From Bradyrhizobium sp. (GTDB lineage: Bacteria; Pseudomonadota; Alphaproteobacteria; Rhizobiales; Xanthobacteraceae): a stretch of DNA of 51,850 nt. The stretch's first letter is position 1, and the number at the start of each line of letters is the position of its first letter. Under the pieces are notes generated by a model. That model worked only from the letters and a program-made list of their open reading frames with translations. It was not told the origin of the DNA and searched no databases. Below are positions 27,861-37,158 of the stretch, piece after piece. The stretch is taken from NCBI RefSeq assembly GCF_027307225.1, contig NZ_DAHUXJ010000004.1:1-51850 (forward strand), given 5' to 3'. The position numbers were made by a program, and so were the translations under genes.

Positions 27861-30800
27861 ATGCCCAACAAGATGCTTATCGATGCCACCCACCCGGAGG
27901 AGACCCGGGTCGTCGTGGTCCGCGGCAATCGCGTCGAAGAGTTTGATTTCGAGACCGCGCAGCGCAAACAACTGCGCGGCAATATTTATCTGGCCAAGGT
28001 GACGCGGGTTGAACCGTCGCTGCAAGCCGCCTTCATCGAATATGGCGGCAACCGCCACGGCTTCCTGGCCTTCAGCGAAATTCATCCCGACTACTACCAG
28101 ATCCCTGTCGCTGACCGTCAGGCACTGATCGAGGCTGACGAGCGCGCGCACCGCGAGGCGGAGGAAGAATCCGAGAACCGCTCCAGCCGCCGCCGTTCGC
28201 GCCATCGCAACTCGCGCCGGCGCGGCCATGGCGAGCGCGTTCGCAGCGAGATCGTCGAGGCGAGCCCCGAGGCACGGCCAGAAGAACTGCACGATGCTCA
28301 CGCTCACGCCGAACAGCACCACGACGACCACGTCCACGAGCATCATGGCGACGCTGCCGAACATCATGACAAAGCGGCGCATCATCATGACCATGACGAT
28401 CACGCGCATTCGCACGATCACGAACATCATCATGATCGCGATAATCATGGCATGCATGCCGAGGGCGACGAACACGGTTCCCACGTCACCGAGGCGCCAG
28501 CGCCGGCAACCGAGCCCGTAGAAGCCGCCGCCGATATTTCGGAAGCGCCGCGCGAGGCTCCGGAAGGCGCACACGAGGGCGACGCGCACGACGATCACAG
28601 CGACGGCGAGGCCGGGCCGGACGAGGTTGCGGCCGAGAACGCCGCTCATGCCGGATATGCCAGCGAAGCCCAAGCCACTTCATCCGACGAAACCCATGCG
28701 ACGGCCAACGGCGAAGAGCCTCACGAGGACGACGACGGCGATGAGGCCGAGGAAGAGCTCGTCGAATCCGTCGGCGGTGACGACGTTCTCGAAGAAGTGC
28801 CGGAACGGTCCTTCCGTCCGCGCCGCCAGTACAAGATCCAGGAGGTCATCAAGCGCCGCCAGGTCATGCTGGTGCAGGTCGTCAAGGAAGAGCGCGGCAG
28901 CAAGGGCGCGGCGCTGACCACCTATTTGTCGCTGGCCGGCCGCTACGCGGTATTGATGCCGAATACGGCGCGTGGCGGCGGCATCAGCCGCAAGATCACC
29001 TCGGCGCAGGACCGCTCCCGGCTGAAGGAGGTCGTGCAGGACCTCGACGTGCCGGAAGGCATGGGCATCATCCTGCGCACGGCCGGTGCTTCCCGCACCA
29101 AGCCGGAGATCAAGCGCGACTTCGAATACCTGATCCGGATGTGGGAAACGGTGCGCGACCTGACGCTGAATTCGCAGGCGCCGTCGCTTGTCTATGAAGA
29201 GGGATCGCTGATCAAGCGCTCGCTCCGCGACCTCTACAACAAGGAAATCGACGAAATTTTGGTGGCGGGAGAAGCCGGCTACCACGAAGCGCGCGATTTC
29301 ATGAAGATGCTGATGCCCTCCAACGTGCGCGCGGTGAAGCAATACCGCGACGGTCAGCCGCTATTCTCGCGCATGGGCGTGGAAAGCCAGCTCGACGCGA
29401 TGTTCTCGCCGACCGTGCAGTTGCGATCGGGCGGATACATCGTCATCAACCAGACCGAGGCGCTGGTCTCGATCGACGTCAACTCTGGACGCTCGACGCG
29501 AGAACACCACATCGAGGACACCGCGCTCAAGACCAATCTCGAAGCGGCCGAGGAAGTCGCCCGACAGCTCCGGCTGCGCGACCTCGCCGGGCTGATCGTG
29601 ATCGACTTCATCGACATGGACGAGAAGCGCAACAACCGCTCGGTCGAACGCAAGCTGTCCGACTGCCTGAGGCAGGACCGCGCGCGGATACAGGTCGGAC
29701 GCATCTCGCATTTCGGACTGCTCGAAATGTCACGCCAGCGCATCCGCGCCAGCGTGCTCGAAAGCTCGACCGAGCCCTGCGCGCAATGCGGCGGCAGCGG
29801 CCACGTCCGCTCCGTATCTTCGGTGGCGCTGCAATTGCTGCGCGGACTGGAGGAAGTTCTGATGAAGGGCGCGACCCACAATATGGTGGTGCGCACCCGG
29901 ACCGACGTTGCACTCTACGTTCTCAATCACAAGCGCGGCCATTTGCGCGATCTCGAGAACTCCTTCAAGGTCAGCCTTTCGGTGATTGCCGATCCGACCG
30001 TGAGCGGACAGCAGTCGTTTATAATCGATCGCGGCGAGCAGGTGCACACGCTGGAAGCGGCCAAGGCGCTACTCGCGGCGCAGGCCGCAGCTTCGCCCTC
30101 GCAGACCGAAGAGGCTTTCGACGACGAGGAAGAGCCGTTCGACGCCGAGACGGAATCGGAAGTGGAAACCGACGAGACCGAGGGCCTTTCGGGTGACGCG
30201 GCAGCAAATAGCGATGCGGCAGGCGAAGGTCCGCGCAAGCGGCGTCGCCGGCGTCGGCGTGGCCGCGGTGGCGAGGCCCGCGAGGGTGCAATGCCGCGCG
30301 AGGAAGGCGCTTTCGCGCAAGAAGCTGTCGCTCCGGCCGAGGCCGAGATCGGCGGCGAAGACGAAACCGATGAAGATGAAACCGGCGAACAGGCAAGCGA
30401 GGACCGCTCCGATCAAGCGGGTAACGGCGAGCGGCGACCGCGCCGTCGCGGGCGCCGTGGCGGACGCCGCCGTCGCGGTGGACCGGAAGAAGGTCTCGCC
30501 GGATCGATCACCGACGAACTCAGTCCCGTTCAGGCGCCGGAAGTTGCAAGCGCTGTGGCCGATTTCGACGAGGTCACCTCGCAGCCCTCGTCTGCGGCGA
30601 CCGAACACGAGGCGCCCGCTGCCGAACAGCCGGCAGCCGTTCAAGAGTCTTCGCCTTCGGCCGCGGAATCCGAGGCGCATGCGGCGGAGTCCGACAAGGG
30701 CGCAAGGCGGCGATCGACGGTCCGCGAAAAGGTGAGTTTTGCGAACCACGGTCCATCCGAGACGGACGGGGCTCCCTACAGCCAGCCAGAGGCGTCGGCC

Positions 30801-30896
30801 AACAGCGAGACATCGGCCGAGGGTACTCCCGATGCAACGGCGGAAGCATCGCCGAGGCGCGCTGGATGGTGGTCGCGACGCTTTGGCGGCGGTTAG
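27861..30896 (+). CDS. rne: Ribonuclease E with His/Asp-rich insert in the S1 domain
   Basis: This 1011-residue endoribonuclease should be the core of the RNA degradosome, cutting AU-rich single-stranded RNA. The S1 domain is split: it starts in residues 1-90 and resumes near 323 (QYKIQEVIKRRQVMLVQVVKEE). Between lies an insert of about 230 residues with an Arg-rich part, then a His/Asp/Glu-rich part near 142-220. Catalytic aspartates D539 and D582 and the zinc-link C640/C643 (CAQCGG) keep the E. coli spacing of 43 and 58 residues. The C-terminal 270 residues are acidic/Arg-rich. I start at ATG 27861 (MPNKMLID); a GTG at 27786 adds unrelated residues. Confidence 0.94.
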   Translation: MPNKMLIDATHPEETRVVVVRGNRVEEFDFETAQRKQLRGNIYLAKVTRVEPSLQAAFIEYGGNRHGFLAFSEIHPDYYQIPVADRQALIEADERAHREAEEESENRSSRRRSRHRNSRRRGHGERVRSEIVEASPEARPEELHDAHAHAEQHHDDHVHEHHGDAAEHHDKAAHHHDHDDHAHSHDHEHHHDRDNHGMHAEGDEHGSHVTEAPAPATEPVEAAADISEAPREAPEGAHEGDAHDDHSDGEAGPDEVAAENAAHAGYASEAQATSSDETHATANGEEPHEDDDGDEAEEELVESVGGDDVLEEVPERSFRPRRQYKIQEVIKRRQVMLVQVVKEERGSKGAALTTYLSLAGRYAVLMPNTARGGGISRKITSAQDRSRLKEVVQDLDVPEGMGIILRTAGASRTKPEIKRDFEYLIRMWETVRDLTLNSQAPSLVYEEGSLIKRSLRDLYNKEIDEILVAGEAGYHEARDFMKMLMPSNVRAVKQYRDGQPLFSRMGVESQLDAMFSPTVQLRSGGYIVINQTEALVSIDVNSGRSTREHHIEDTALKTNLEAAEEVARQLRLRDLAGLIVIDFIDMDEKRNNRSVERKLSDCLRQDRARIQVGRISHFGLLEMSRQRIRASVLESSTEPCAQCGGSGHVRSVSSVALQLLRGLEEVLMKGATHNMVVRTRTDVALYVLNHKRGHLRDLENSFKVSLSVIADPTVSGQQSFIIDRGEQVHTLEAAKALLAAQAAASPSQTEEAFDDEEEPFDAETESEVETDETEGLSGDAAANSDAAGEGPRKRRRRRRRGRGGEAREGAMPREEGAFAQEAVAPAEAEIGGEDETDEDETGEQASEDRSDQAGNGERRPRRRGRRGGRRRRGGPEEGLAGSITDELSPVQAPEVASAVADFDEVTSQPSSAATEHEAPAAEQPAAVQESSPSAAESEAHAAESDKGARRRSTVREKVSFANHGPSETDGAPYSQPEASANSETSAEGTPDATAEASPRRAGWWSRRFGGG

Positions 30897-30917
30897 GTTT
30901 TTCCGGACTTCAATCTA

Positions 30918-30948
30918 AAAACGCCCGGCGGAAAACCGGGCGTTTCTT
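30918..30948. terminator. Bidirectional Rho-independent terminator, rne / dctA
   Basis: AACGCCCGG at 30920-30928 pairs with CCGGGCGTT at 30936-30944. T-rich sequence follows on the plus strand, and CTAAAA precedes it, giving a U-tract on the minus strand. It lies 20 bp after the rne stop and about 30 bp after the dctA stop, so it serves both convergent genes. Confidence 0.9.
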
Positions 30949-30974
30949 AATATCAGCGGTCTCGCGCGTCTGAG

Positions 30975-32309
30975 CTAGCCGGTTGTGATCGCCGTCTGGA
31001 CGTCGCTCGGATCGATCTGCTGGTTCAGCCTCGCGTGCAGCGTGGCCTTGTCGAGTTCGCCTTCCCACCACGACACGAACACCGTCGCAATGCCGTTGCC
31101 CGTGATGTTGGTGAGCGCGCGCACCTCGCTCATGAACTTGTCGATCGAGAACACGATCGCCATGCCGGGCACCAGTGCCGGATTGACCACGGAAAGCGTG
31201 GCGGCCAGCGTGATGAAGCCCGCTCCGGTGACGCCGCTCGCGCCCTTGGAGGTCAGCATCGCCACCACCAGGATGGTCAGCTGCTGGCCAAAGCTGAGAT
31301 CGACGCCGAGCGCCTGCGAGATGAAGAGCGTCGCCAGCGTCATGTAGATGTTGGTGCCGTCGAGATTGAACGAATACCCGGTTGGCACCACGAGACCGAC
31401 CACAGGCTTTGAGCAGCCGAGCCGTTCCAGCTTCTCCATCAACTGCGGTAGCGCGCTTTCAGACGACGACGTGCCAAGCACGATCAGAAGCTCATCCTTG
31501 ATATAGGCGATGTACTTGAAGATGGAGAAGCCGACAAAACGCGCGATCAGGCCGAGCACAACGACCACGAACAGAGCCGCGGTCGCATAGAACAGAGCGA
31601 TCAGCCCGATCAGATTGCCGAGCGCAGCCGGGCCGTATTTCCCGATGGTGAAGGCCATGGCGCCAAAGGCGCCGAACGGCGCCGCCTTCATGACGATGCC
31701 GATCACGCCGAACACCGCATGCGCGGTATCGTCGATCAGCTCCCGCAGGCGATCGGCGCGGCTGCCCATCGCCATCAGCGAGAAGCCGAACAGGATCGCA
31801 AACAGGAGCACTTGCAGAATGTCGCCGCGCGCGAGCGCGCCGACGACGCTGTCGGGAATGATGTTGAGTACGAAGTCAACCGACTTGTGCGCTTCCGCCT
31901 GCTTGACGTAGTTCGCGACCGCAGCAGCATCTGGCCTGGCGGCAAGGCCATGGCCGATCTGGAACAGATTGCCCATGGTCAGGCCGATCGCGAGCGCAAA
32001 GGTGGAGACGATCTCGAAATAGACCAACGCCTTGACGCCGACCCGGCCCACCTTGCGCGCATCCTGAATATGCGAAATGCCAGATACCACAGTGCAGAAG
32101 ATGATCGGCGCGATCACCATCTTGATCAGCTTGATGAAGCCGTCTCCGAGAGCCTTGATCCAGTCATTCTTTGCGAGCTCTGGCCACTGCCATCCGATGA
32201 TGACACCAAGCACGATCGCGAAAAGGACCTGGATATAAAGAATCTTGTACCAAGGCTTCGCCGCACGCATTGGAACTGCGGTCACGGTTGTTGGCGCCAT
32301 CGAACTCAT
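30975..32309 (-). CDS. dctA: C4-dicarboxylate transporter DctA
   Basis: This 444-residue member of the glutamate/dicarboxylate symporter family takes up succinate, fumarate and malate with cations. Family blocks are clear: [15 protein letters not shown] (serine-rich hairpin, near 278-292), [16 protein letters not shown] near 307-322, and the [17 protein letters not shown] region near 355-371, plus multiple membrane helices. The start follows GAGGAGGGGG. No dctB/dctD regulators are adjacent and I do not see a convincing sigma-54 site. A decayed A-type hairpin lies upstream. In rhizobia DctA feeds bacteroids; symbiosis cannot be inferred from this window alone. Confidence 0.94.
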   Translation of the reverse strand: MSSMAPTTVTAVPMRAAKPWYKILYIQVLFAIVLGVIIGWQWPELAKNDWIKALGDGFIKLIKMVIAPIIFCTVVSGISHIQDARKVGRVGVKALVYFEIVSTFALAIGLTMGNLFQIGHGLAARPDAAAVANYVKQAEAHKSVDFVLNIIPDSVVGALARGDILQVLLFAILFGFSLMAMGSRADRLRELIDDTAHAVFGVIGIVMKAAPFGAFGAMAFTIGKYGPAALGNLIGLIALFYATAALFVVVVLGLIARFVGFSIFKYIAYIKDELLIVLGTSSSESALPQLMEKLERLGCSKPVVGLVVPTGYSFNLDGTNIYMTLATLFISQALGVDLSFGQQLTILVVAMLTSKGASGVTGAGFITLAATLSVVNPALVPGMAIVFSIDKFMSEVRALTNITGNGIATVFVSWWEGELDKATLHARLNQQIDPSDVQTAITTG

Positions 32310-32371
32310 CCCCCTCCTCGGATTTCTCGATTCAAGCCAAAATCCATTGCCCCGATGGAGTCAATGGCGGT

Positions 32372-32444
32372 CGTGATCCGATTCTAACATTCGCGCCCGA
32401 TCGCCGGCAGCCACTTTGCGAATGTCGAATTCAAAAGACCACCG
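32372..32444. repeat. Decayed A-type hairpin upstream of dctA
   Basis: The left arm GATTCTAACATTCGC (32380-32394) and right arm GCGAATGTCGAATTC (32418-32432) match hairpin A with mismatches. Outer ends CGTGATCC and GACCACC correspond to TAGTGGTCC, but the CTAGs are lost. It fills much of the 138-bp gap between dctA and the aminotransferase gene. Confidence 0.75.
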
Positions 32445-32447
32445 GCA

Positions 32448-33638
32448 TCACTTCAACCAGCGCGCGATGCGCTCGACCGCCTCGCGCATTTCCTCAGCCG
32501 ACCGCGCATAGGAAAAGCGGATGAACTGTCGGCCGTGGACCGGATCGAAATCGACACCTGGCGTCGCCGCGACATGGGTCTTCTCCAGCATCTCCCCGGC
32601 GAACTTGAAACTGTCGGAGGTGAAGTCCGACACGTCGGCGTAAAGATAAAAGGCGCCGTCGGCCGGCAGGAACTTGGTGAGCCCGGCACGCGGCAATCCC
32701 TCGATCAGGATACGCCGGTTTTCCAGGTAGCCGCGCTTGATCTCCTCCATTTCGGCAGAGCCGTCGAACGCGGCCTCGGCTGCGACCTGCGACAGCGTCG
32801 GCACCGAAATGGCGAGGTTTTGCTGCAGCCGCTCGATCGGCCGCACCAGTGCTTCAGGCACGACCATCCAGCCGACGCGCCAGCCAGTCATGCAGAAGTA
32901 TTTGGAGAAGGAATTGATCACCAGCGCCTTGGCGGAGAGTTCCGCCGCAGTCACCGCCGGAAAGGCGTAGTCCAGACCGTGATAGATTTCGTCCGAAATA
33001 AACCGGATGCCCGCGCTTTCGGCAGCCGAGATCAGGCTACTCAGTGCCTCGCGCGACATCATGGTCCCGGTCGGATTGGCCGGGCTTCCCACCAGCACGC
33101 CTTTGAGCGGCGTCTTGCGATGCGCCGCAAGCAACGCCTCGCCCGTCAGGGCATGGCGGTTCTCGCTCGATGTCTCGATCAACACCGGTTCGCAGCCGAG
33201 CGCGGTCAGAATATGCCGATAAGGAGGATAGCCGGGAATCGTCACGGCGACCCGGTCGCCGGGCTCGAACATCGCGAGAAAGGCCAGGATAAAGGCAGCC
33301 GAGGAACCGGTGGTGACAACGATCCGCGCCGAATCGACGCTCACGCCATAACTCTCGCGGTAATGGCGGGCGATCCGCTGCCGCAGGCTCGGGGTTCCGA
33401 GCGCGGAAGTGTAGTCGATGCGCCCGGCGTCCAGCGCGGCATGGGCCGCCAATATTGCGGTTTTCGGCGCCGATGCGGCCGGCTGGCCCACTTCCATGTG
33501 GATGACATGGCCTCCGCCTGCCTCGATCCGGGCAGCCGCCGCCATCACATCCATCACCATGAACGGCGGGACGTCGCTGCGCCTGGACGCCGTCGTCAAC
33601 ATATCTCTGGCGCGTTCTCTAAGTGTCGCTTCAATCAT
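32448..33638 (-). CDS. PLP-dependent class I/II aminotransferase
   Basis: This 396-residue fold-type I aminotransferase carries the PLP lysine in INSFSKYFCMTGWRVGW (K near 230) and conserved GSPANPTGTMMS near 172-183, ISDEIYHGLDY near 207-217 and a C-terminal FIRFSYARS block that holds the carboxylate-binding arginine. The closest families are aspartate/aromatic aminotransferases (AspB-like). The substrate is not determinable. It is divergent from the M48 protease gene. Confidence 0.9.
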   Translation of the reverse strand: MIEATLRERARDMLTTASRRSDVPPFMVMDVMAAAARIEAGGGHVIHMEVGQPAASAPKTAILAAHAALDAGRIDYTSALGTPSLRQRIARHYRESYGVSVDSARIVVTTGSSAAFILAFLAMFEPGDRVAVTIPGYPPYRHILTALGCEPVLIETSSENRHALTGEALLAAHRKTPLKGVLVGSPANPTGTMMSREALSSLISAAESAGIRFISDEIYHGLDYAFPAVTAAELSAKALVINSFSKYFCMTGWRVGWMVVPEALVRPIERLQQNLAISVPTLSQVAAEAAFDGSAEMEEIKRGYLENRRILIEGLPRAGLTKFLPADGAFYLYADVSDFTSDSFKFAGEMLEKTHVAATPGVDFDPVHGRQFIRFSYARSAEEMREAVERIARWLK

Positions 33639-33740
33639 CGATATCTGCTAGTTTTACGTGTGCCCCAGACAAGCCTTAATCCGCGGATTGTTAGGGCATA
33701 TCGCGTATCGGACCCGCCGCCAATCATTAAAGATCGCTTG

Positions 33741-35228
33741 ATGCCGCTCACCTTTGCCCCCTTCCGCATAACGACGAAAATCACTGCGATCGCAACCGTG
33801 ATCGCCCTGGCGGCTGCCCCCATGGCGGCGCTGGCGCAGGAGCAGAAACTGTCGATCCTGCGCGACACCGAAACCGAAAATCTGCTGCGCGACTACGCAA
33901 AGCCGATCCTGCACGCGGCGGGCCTCGATAAGCAGAACATTCAGGTCACGATTATCAATCAGCCGCAATTCAACGCCTTCGTCGCCGACGGCCACCGCAT
34001 TTTCATAAACCACGGCGCACTGCTGCAATCGGAGACCCCGAACCAGATCATCGGCGTGCTGGCGCACGAAACCGGCCACCTTGCCGGTGGCCATCTCTCC
34101 CGAATGCACGAGCAACTGGCCACCGCACAGACACAGATGATCATTGCGATGCTGCTTGGTGCCGGTGCGCTGGTGGCCGGCTCAAGGGGTCTGTCTAACG
34201 GCAATACCGGGCTTGCGGACGTGGGCGCGGCCGCGATCAGCGCCCCGCAAAACATGATCCTGCGCAACCTGCTCTCCTATCAGCGCACGCAGGAGGAATC
34301 CGCCGACCGCGCCGGCGTCAAATTCCTCACCGCGACCGGTCAATCCCCCAAGGGCATGTACGAGACGTTCAAGCGCCTCAGCAACGACAGCCTGTTCTCG
34401 GCCCACGGCGCCGACCCCTATTACCAGTCGCACCCGATGCCGGCCGAGCGCGTCGCGGCACTGGAGGAGATCGCCCGCACCAGTCCCTATTGGGACAAGA
34501 AGGATCCTCCCGCGCTGCAATTTCGTCACGACATGATGCGCGCGAAGATTTCCGGGTTCCTGGAACGCCCCGAGACGGTTTATCGGCGCTATCCGCTATC
34601 GAATACCAGCCTGCCCGCGCGCTACGCGCGCGCGATCTCGACCTATCTTCACGGCGATCTGAACAGCGCGGTCAACCAGATCGACTCGCTGATCCAGGCC
34701 GAGCCCAACAACCCGTATTTCTACGAGCTTAAAGGGCAGGCCCTGACCGAGGGCGGCAGGCCCACGGACGCCATTGCGCCGCTGCGCAAGGCGGTGGCTC
34801 TCTCCAATAACGCGCCGCTCATCGAGATTTTACTGGGGCAGGCGCTCGTGGGGACCGAGAACAAGGCCTACACTGCCGAGGCTATTTCGATTTTGCGCAA
34901 AGCCATGGTGCGCGAAACCGAGCAGCCGCTCGGCTATATGGAACTGGCCATGGCCTATGGCCGAAAGGGAGACCTCGCCGAGGCCGATCTTGCATCGGCA
35001 CAGGCGGCGTTTCTGCGAGGCGACAACAAGACCGCGCGAGATCTCGCCTCGCGCGCCAAGACCCGCTTCGCCATCGGCACACCCGGTTGGGTCAAGGCCG
35101 ACGATATCGTGCAGGCAAAGCTGCCGACCGGAAAGAAGGACAACTCGTCGCGGTTTCAGCTTCAGGTAGGCCCCCGGGATCGAACCGATCCTCAGGATTC
35201 CGAAACCGGTTCGCAGAACAATCAGTAA
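33741..35228 (+). CDS. M48 family metalloprotease with TPR domain (BepA-like)
   Basis: This 495-residue secreted protease has a signal peptide ending near residue 32 (AAPMAALAQ). The zinc motif HETGH lies at 109-113 with the third ligand in QEESADRAG near 184-192, so it should be catalytically active. The C-terminal 200 residues form TPR-like helical repeats. BepA relatives act in the periplasm on misassembled outer-membrane proteins; that role is inferred. I chose ATG 33741, where the signal peptide begins; the frame is open far upstream, but that part is antisense to the aminotransferase gene. The dsbA-like gene follows 37 bp later. Confidence 0.9.
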   Translation: MPLTFAPFRITTKITAIATVIALAAAPMAALAQEQKLSILRDTETENLLRDYAKPILHAAGLDKQNIQVTIINQPQFNAFVADGHRIFINHGALLQSETPNQIIGVLAHETGHLAGGHLSRMHEQLATAQTQMIIAMLLGAGALVAGSRGLSNGNTGLADVGAAAISAPQNMILRNLLSYQRTQEESADRAGVKFLTATGQSPKGMYETFKRLSNDSLFSAHGADPYYQSHPMPAERVAALEEIARTSPYWDKKDPPALQFRHDMMRAKISGFLERPETVYRRYPLSNTSLPARYARAISTYLHGDLNSAVNQIDSLIQAEPNNPYFYELKGQALTEGGRPTDAIAPLRKAVALSNNAPLIEILLGQALVGTENKAYTAEAISILRKAMVRETEQPLGYMELAMAYGRKGDLAEADLASAQAAFLRGDNKTARDLASRAKTRFAIGTPGWVKADDIVQAKLPTGKKDNSSRFQLQVGPRDRTDPQDSETGSQNNQ

Positions 35229-35265
35229 CTCAATTCAAGAAAAACCCGTTCAAAAGGAATTGCCG

Positions 35266-36030
35266 ATGTCGCCGCTCCGCCTGCTCTCCCCTGCTTTGTT
35301 CGCGCTGGCGATCCTTGCCGCGCCGCCGGCTGCCTCGGCACAAACCTTCTCCGAAGGCCAGCGCGATGCGATCGAGTCCATCATCAAGAATTACCTCATC
35401 ACCCATCCCGAGGTGCTGGAAGACGCCATGGCCGAGTTGAATAAACGCCAGGCGGCGGCCGAGGCCGAGAAGCACGAAGCCAGCGTGACGGAAAACTCGC
35501 AAACGATCTTCAATTCGCCGCGCAATGTCACGCTCGGCAACAAGAACGGCGACGTCACTTTCGTCGAGTTCTTCGACTACAATTGCGGCTACTGCAAACG
35601 CGCAATGTCCGACATGCTCAATCTGCTGAAGACCGATCCGAAGCTCAAAGTTGTGCTGAAGGAGTTTCCGGTGCTCAGCGAGGGTTCCGTGGAAGCGGCA
35701 AAGGTCGCCGTCGCCGTGCGGATGCAGGATTCCGGCGCCAAGTATCTCGACTTTCACCAGCGGCTGCTCGGCGGCCGTGGACCGGCCGACAAGGCTCGGG
35801 CGCTCGCTGCTGCTAAGGATGCCGGCCTCGATATGGCCCGCATCGAGAAGGACATGGCAAGCCCCGAGGCGCGCGCCACCATTGAAGAAAACTTCAAGCT
35901 CGCCGAATCGATGGGTATGAACGGCACGCCGAGCTACGTAATCGGAAAGCAGGTGATCGTCGGCGCCATCGGCCTCGATGGTTTGAAGGAGAAGATCGCA
36001 CTTGCGCGCTGCGGCAAAGCGACATGCTGA
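35266..36030 (+). CDS. Periplasmic DsbA-family thiol-disulfide oxidoreductase
   Basis: The protein has 254 residues with a signal peptide of about 26 residues (ILAAPPAASAQ). An N-terminal helical region (30-75) resembles the Com1-like DsbA group, followed by a thioredoxin fold with active site C107-G-Y-C110 (FFDYNCGYCKRAM) and the cis-Pro in GTPSYVIGK. It probably oxidises or isomerises disulfides in exported proteins. The ATG at 35266 follows AAAGGA; a TTG at 35260 is possible. It is likely co-transcribed with the M48 protease, and a terminator follows. Confidence 0.92.
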   Translation: MSPLRLLSPALFALAILAAPPAASAQTFSEGQRDAIESIIKNYLITHPEVLEDAMAELNKRQAAAEAEKHEASVTENSQTIFNSPRNVTLGNKNGDVTFVEFFDYNCGYCKRAMSDMLNLLKTDPKLKVVLKEFPVLSEGSVEAAKVAVAVRMQDSGAKYLDFHQRLLGGRGPADKARALAAAKDAGLDMARIEKDMASPEARATIEENFKLAESMGMNGTPSYVIGKQVIVGAIGLDGLKEKIALARCGKATC

Positions 36031-36055
36031 CGCACTGACGCGATAGCTTCGATGT

Positions 36056-36082
36056 AAAGGCCGGCGTTTCGCGCCGGCCTTT
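36056..36082 (+). terminator. Rho-independent terminator after the dsbA-like gene
   Basis: AAAGGCCGGCG at 36056-36066 pairs with CGCCGGCCTTT at 36072-36082 around a short loop, followed by TCTTT. It ends the M48-dsbA transcript. Confidence 0.92.
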
Positions 36083-36155
36083 TCTTTGGAATTTTCGCGG
36101 CATTGCGGTTCATCGCGCATTCATCAAACAAAACCGGTGGAACCGGGGAAACCTC

Positions 36156-36180
36156 GGAACATCACCAATCTCCTTTCGTT
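36156..36180 (+). promoter_or_regulatory. EcfG-type general stress promoter
   Basis: GGAAC at 36156-36160, 16 bp, then CGTT at 36177-36180 fits the GGAAC-N16/17-CGTT consensus for the alphaproteobacterial stress factor EcfG. It lies 39 bp before the DUF1236 ATG, leaving a leader of about 30 nt. This suggests induction by desiccation, heat or osmotic stress through PhyR-NepR-EcfG. Confidence 0.7.
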
Positions 36181-36218
36181 GACCGGCGGGCAGTGCAAAC
36201 TTCGTGAGGAGGAATTTC

Positions 36219-37103
36219 ATGAATAATCGTTGGATGATCACCGCGGCCGCCGCGGCGCTCATTGCCGGAAGCGGGTTCGCTTATGCACAAGGCAATATGG
36301 GCCATGAAAGCGGCGCGGCCAGCGGCGGCGCTGGCATGCAGCAGGGTTCACCGTCGTCACCTTCCCGTGGCGCAGGCGGCCACGAGGGTTCGGCAGGCAT
36401 GAAGTCGAGCCAGGCCGAGCAAAAGAGTGGTGCGACCAATCGCAGCGCCCAGCAAGAGAACAAGGGTGCCGAAAAGCGCACGGTCGGCCAGGGCACGGCT
36501 GGCGAAAAATCGACCGGCGAGAAGTCAGCGCAAGAAAACAACAAGTCTGACCGTTCCAAGAGCATGAGCTCGCAAAAAGAAGAAAAAGGCGAGACCGGCA
36601 AGAAGGCCGAGGAGCGCAACGAGCATAGGGGCAACATGAAAGCCGAAGGCCAGGAGCGCAACGGCAAGATGAAGGCCGAAGGCCAGGAGCGTAACGGCAA
36701 GATGAAGGCCGAACAGCGCAACGAGCGCAACGGCAACATGAAAGCCGAGGGCCAGGAGCGTAACGGCAACATGAAGGCCGAAGGCCGCAATGGCAACGCG
36801 ACTGCCGAAAGCAGACGCGGCCAGACGACCGGCCAGGCCGGTGCCGGCGCCAAGCTCTCCGGCGAGCAGCGCACCAGGATCACGACTGTGATCCGCGGTG
36901 AACACGTAGCGCCTCTGAACGATGTCAACTTTGCGGTTTCGGTCGGTACCCGCGTGCCGGGCGGTATCGGTTTCCATCCGCTGCCAGCCGAGATCGCGAC
37001 GATCTATCCGGAATGGCAGGGCTATGAGTTCTTCGTCGCCCGCGACCAAATCGTGGTGGTGGATCCGCGGACCCTCGAGATCGTGGATGTGTTTCCGGCG
37101 TGA
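36219..37103 (+). CDS. DUF1236 domain exported protein with tandem MKAEGQERNG repeats
   Basis: This 294-residue protein has a signal peptide (MITAAAAALIAGSGFAYAQ, cut near 24). Residues 30-210 are low-complexity, rich in Gly, Lys, Glu, Gln and Ser, and hydrophilic. About residues 140-195 hold five imperfect 11-residue repeats of the form GNMKAEGQERN. The C-terminal 85 residues are a DUF1236 domain (RTRITTVIRGEHVAPL ... DQIVVVDPRTLEIVDVFP). The composition resembles hydrophilins. Function is unknown. AGGAGGA precedes ATG 36219, and an EcfG promoter lies upstream, so a stress-protective role in the periplasm is a reasonable inference. Confidence 0.85.
   Translation: MNNRWMITAAAAALIAGSGFAYAQGNMGHESGAASGGAGMQQGSPSSPSRGAGGHEGSAGMKSSQAEQKSGATNRSAQQENKGAEKRTVGQGTAGEKSTGEKSAQENNKSDRSKSMSSQKEEKGETGKKAEERNEHRGNMKAEGQERNGKMKAEGQERNGKMKAEQRNERNGNMKAEGQERNGNMKAEGRNGNATAESRRGQTTGQAGAGAKLSGEQRTRITTVIRGEHVAPLNDVNFAVSVGTRVPGGIGFHPLPAEIATIYPEWQGYEFFVARDQIVVVDPRTLEIVDVFPA
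36631..36800 (+). repeat. Tandem 33-bp coding repeats in the DUF1236 gene
   Basis: About five imperfect 33-bp units encode GNMKAEGQERN variants (GKMKAEGQERN, GKMKAEQRNERN, GNMKAEGRN). Synonymous differences (AAAGCC/AAGGCC, CGCAAC/CGTAAC) show the copies are not brand new. Copy number may vary between strains. Confidence 0.85.
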
Positions 37104-37127
37104 TCTTGAGCTAACGACTTCGCGAAT

Positions 37128-37158
37128 CCAGGGCGGGTCCTTGCGACCCGCCCTTTTC
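37128..37158 (+). terminator. Rho-independent terminator after the DUF1236 gene
   Basis: GGGCGGGTC at 37131-37139 pairs with GACCCGCCC at 37145-37153 around CTTGC, followed by TTTT. Confidence 0.92.

Noticed and set aside
32310..32447. Sigma-54 promoter for dctA
   Set aside because: I could not find GG-N10-GC in a TGGCAC/TTGC context at suitable distance.
32535..33740. N-terminal extension of the M48 protease by 402 codons
   Set aside because: The open stretch is antisense to the aminotransferase gene; the signal peptide begins at 33741.
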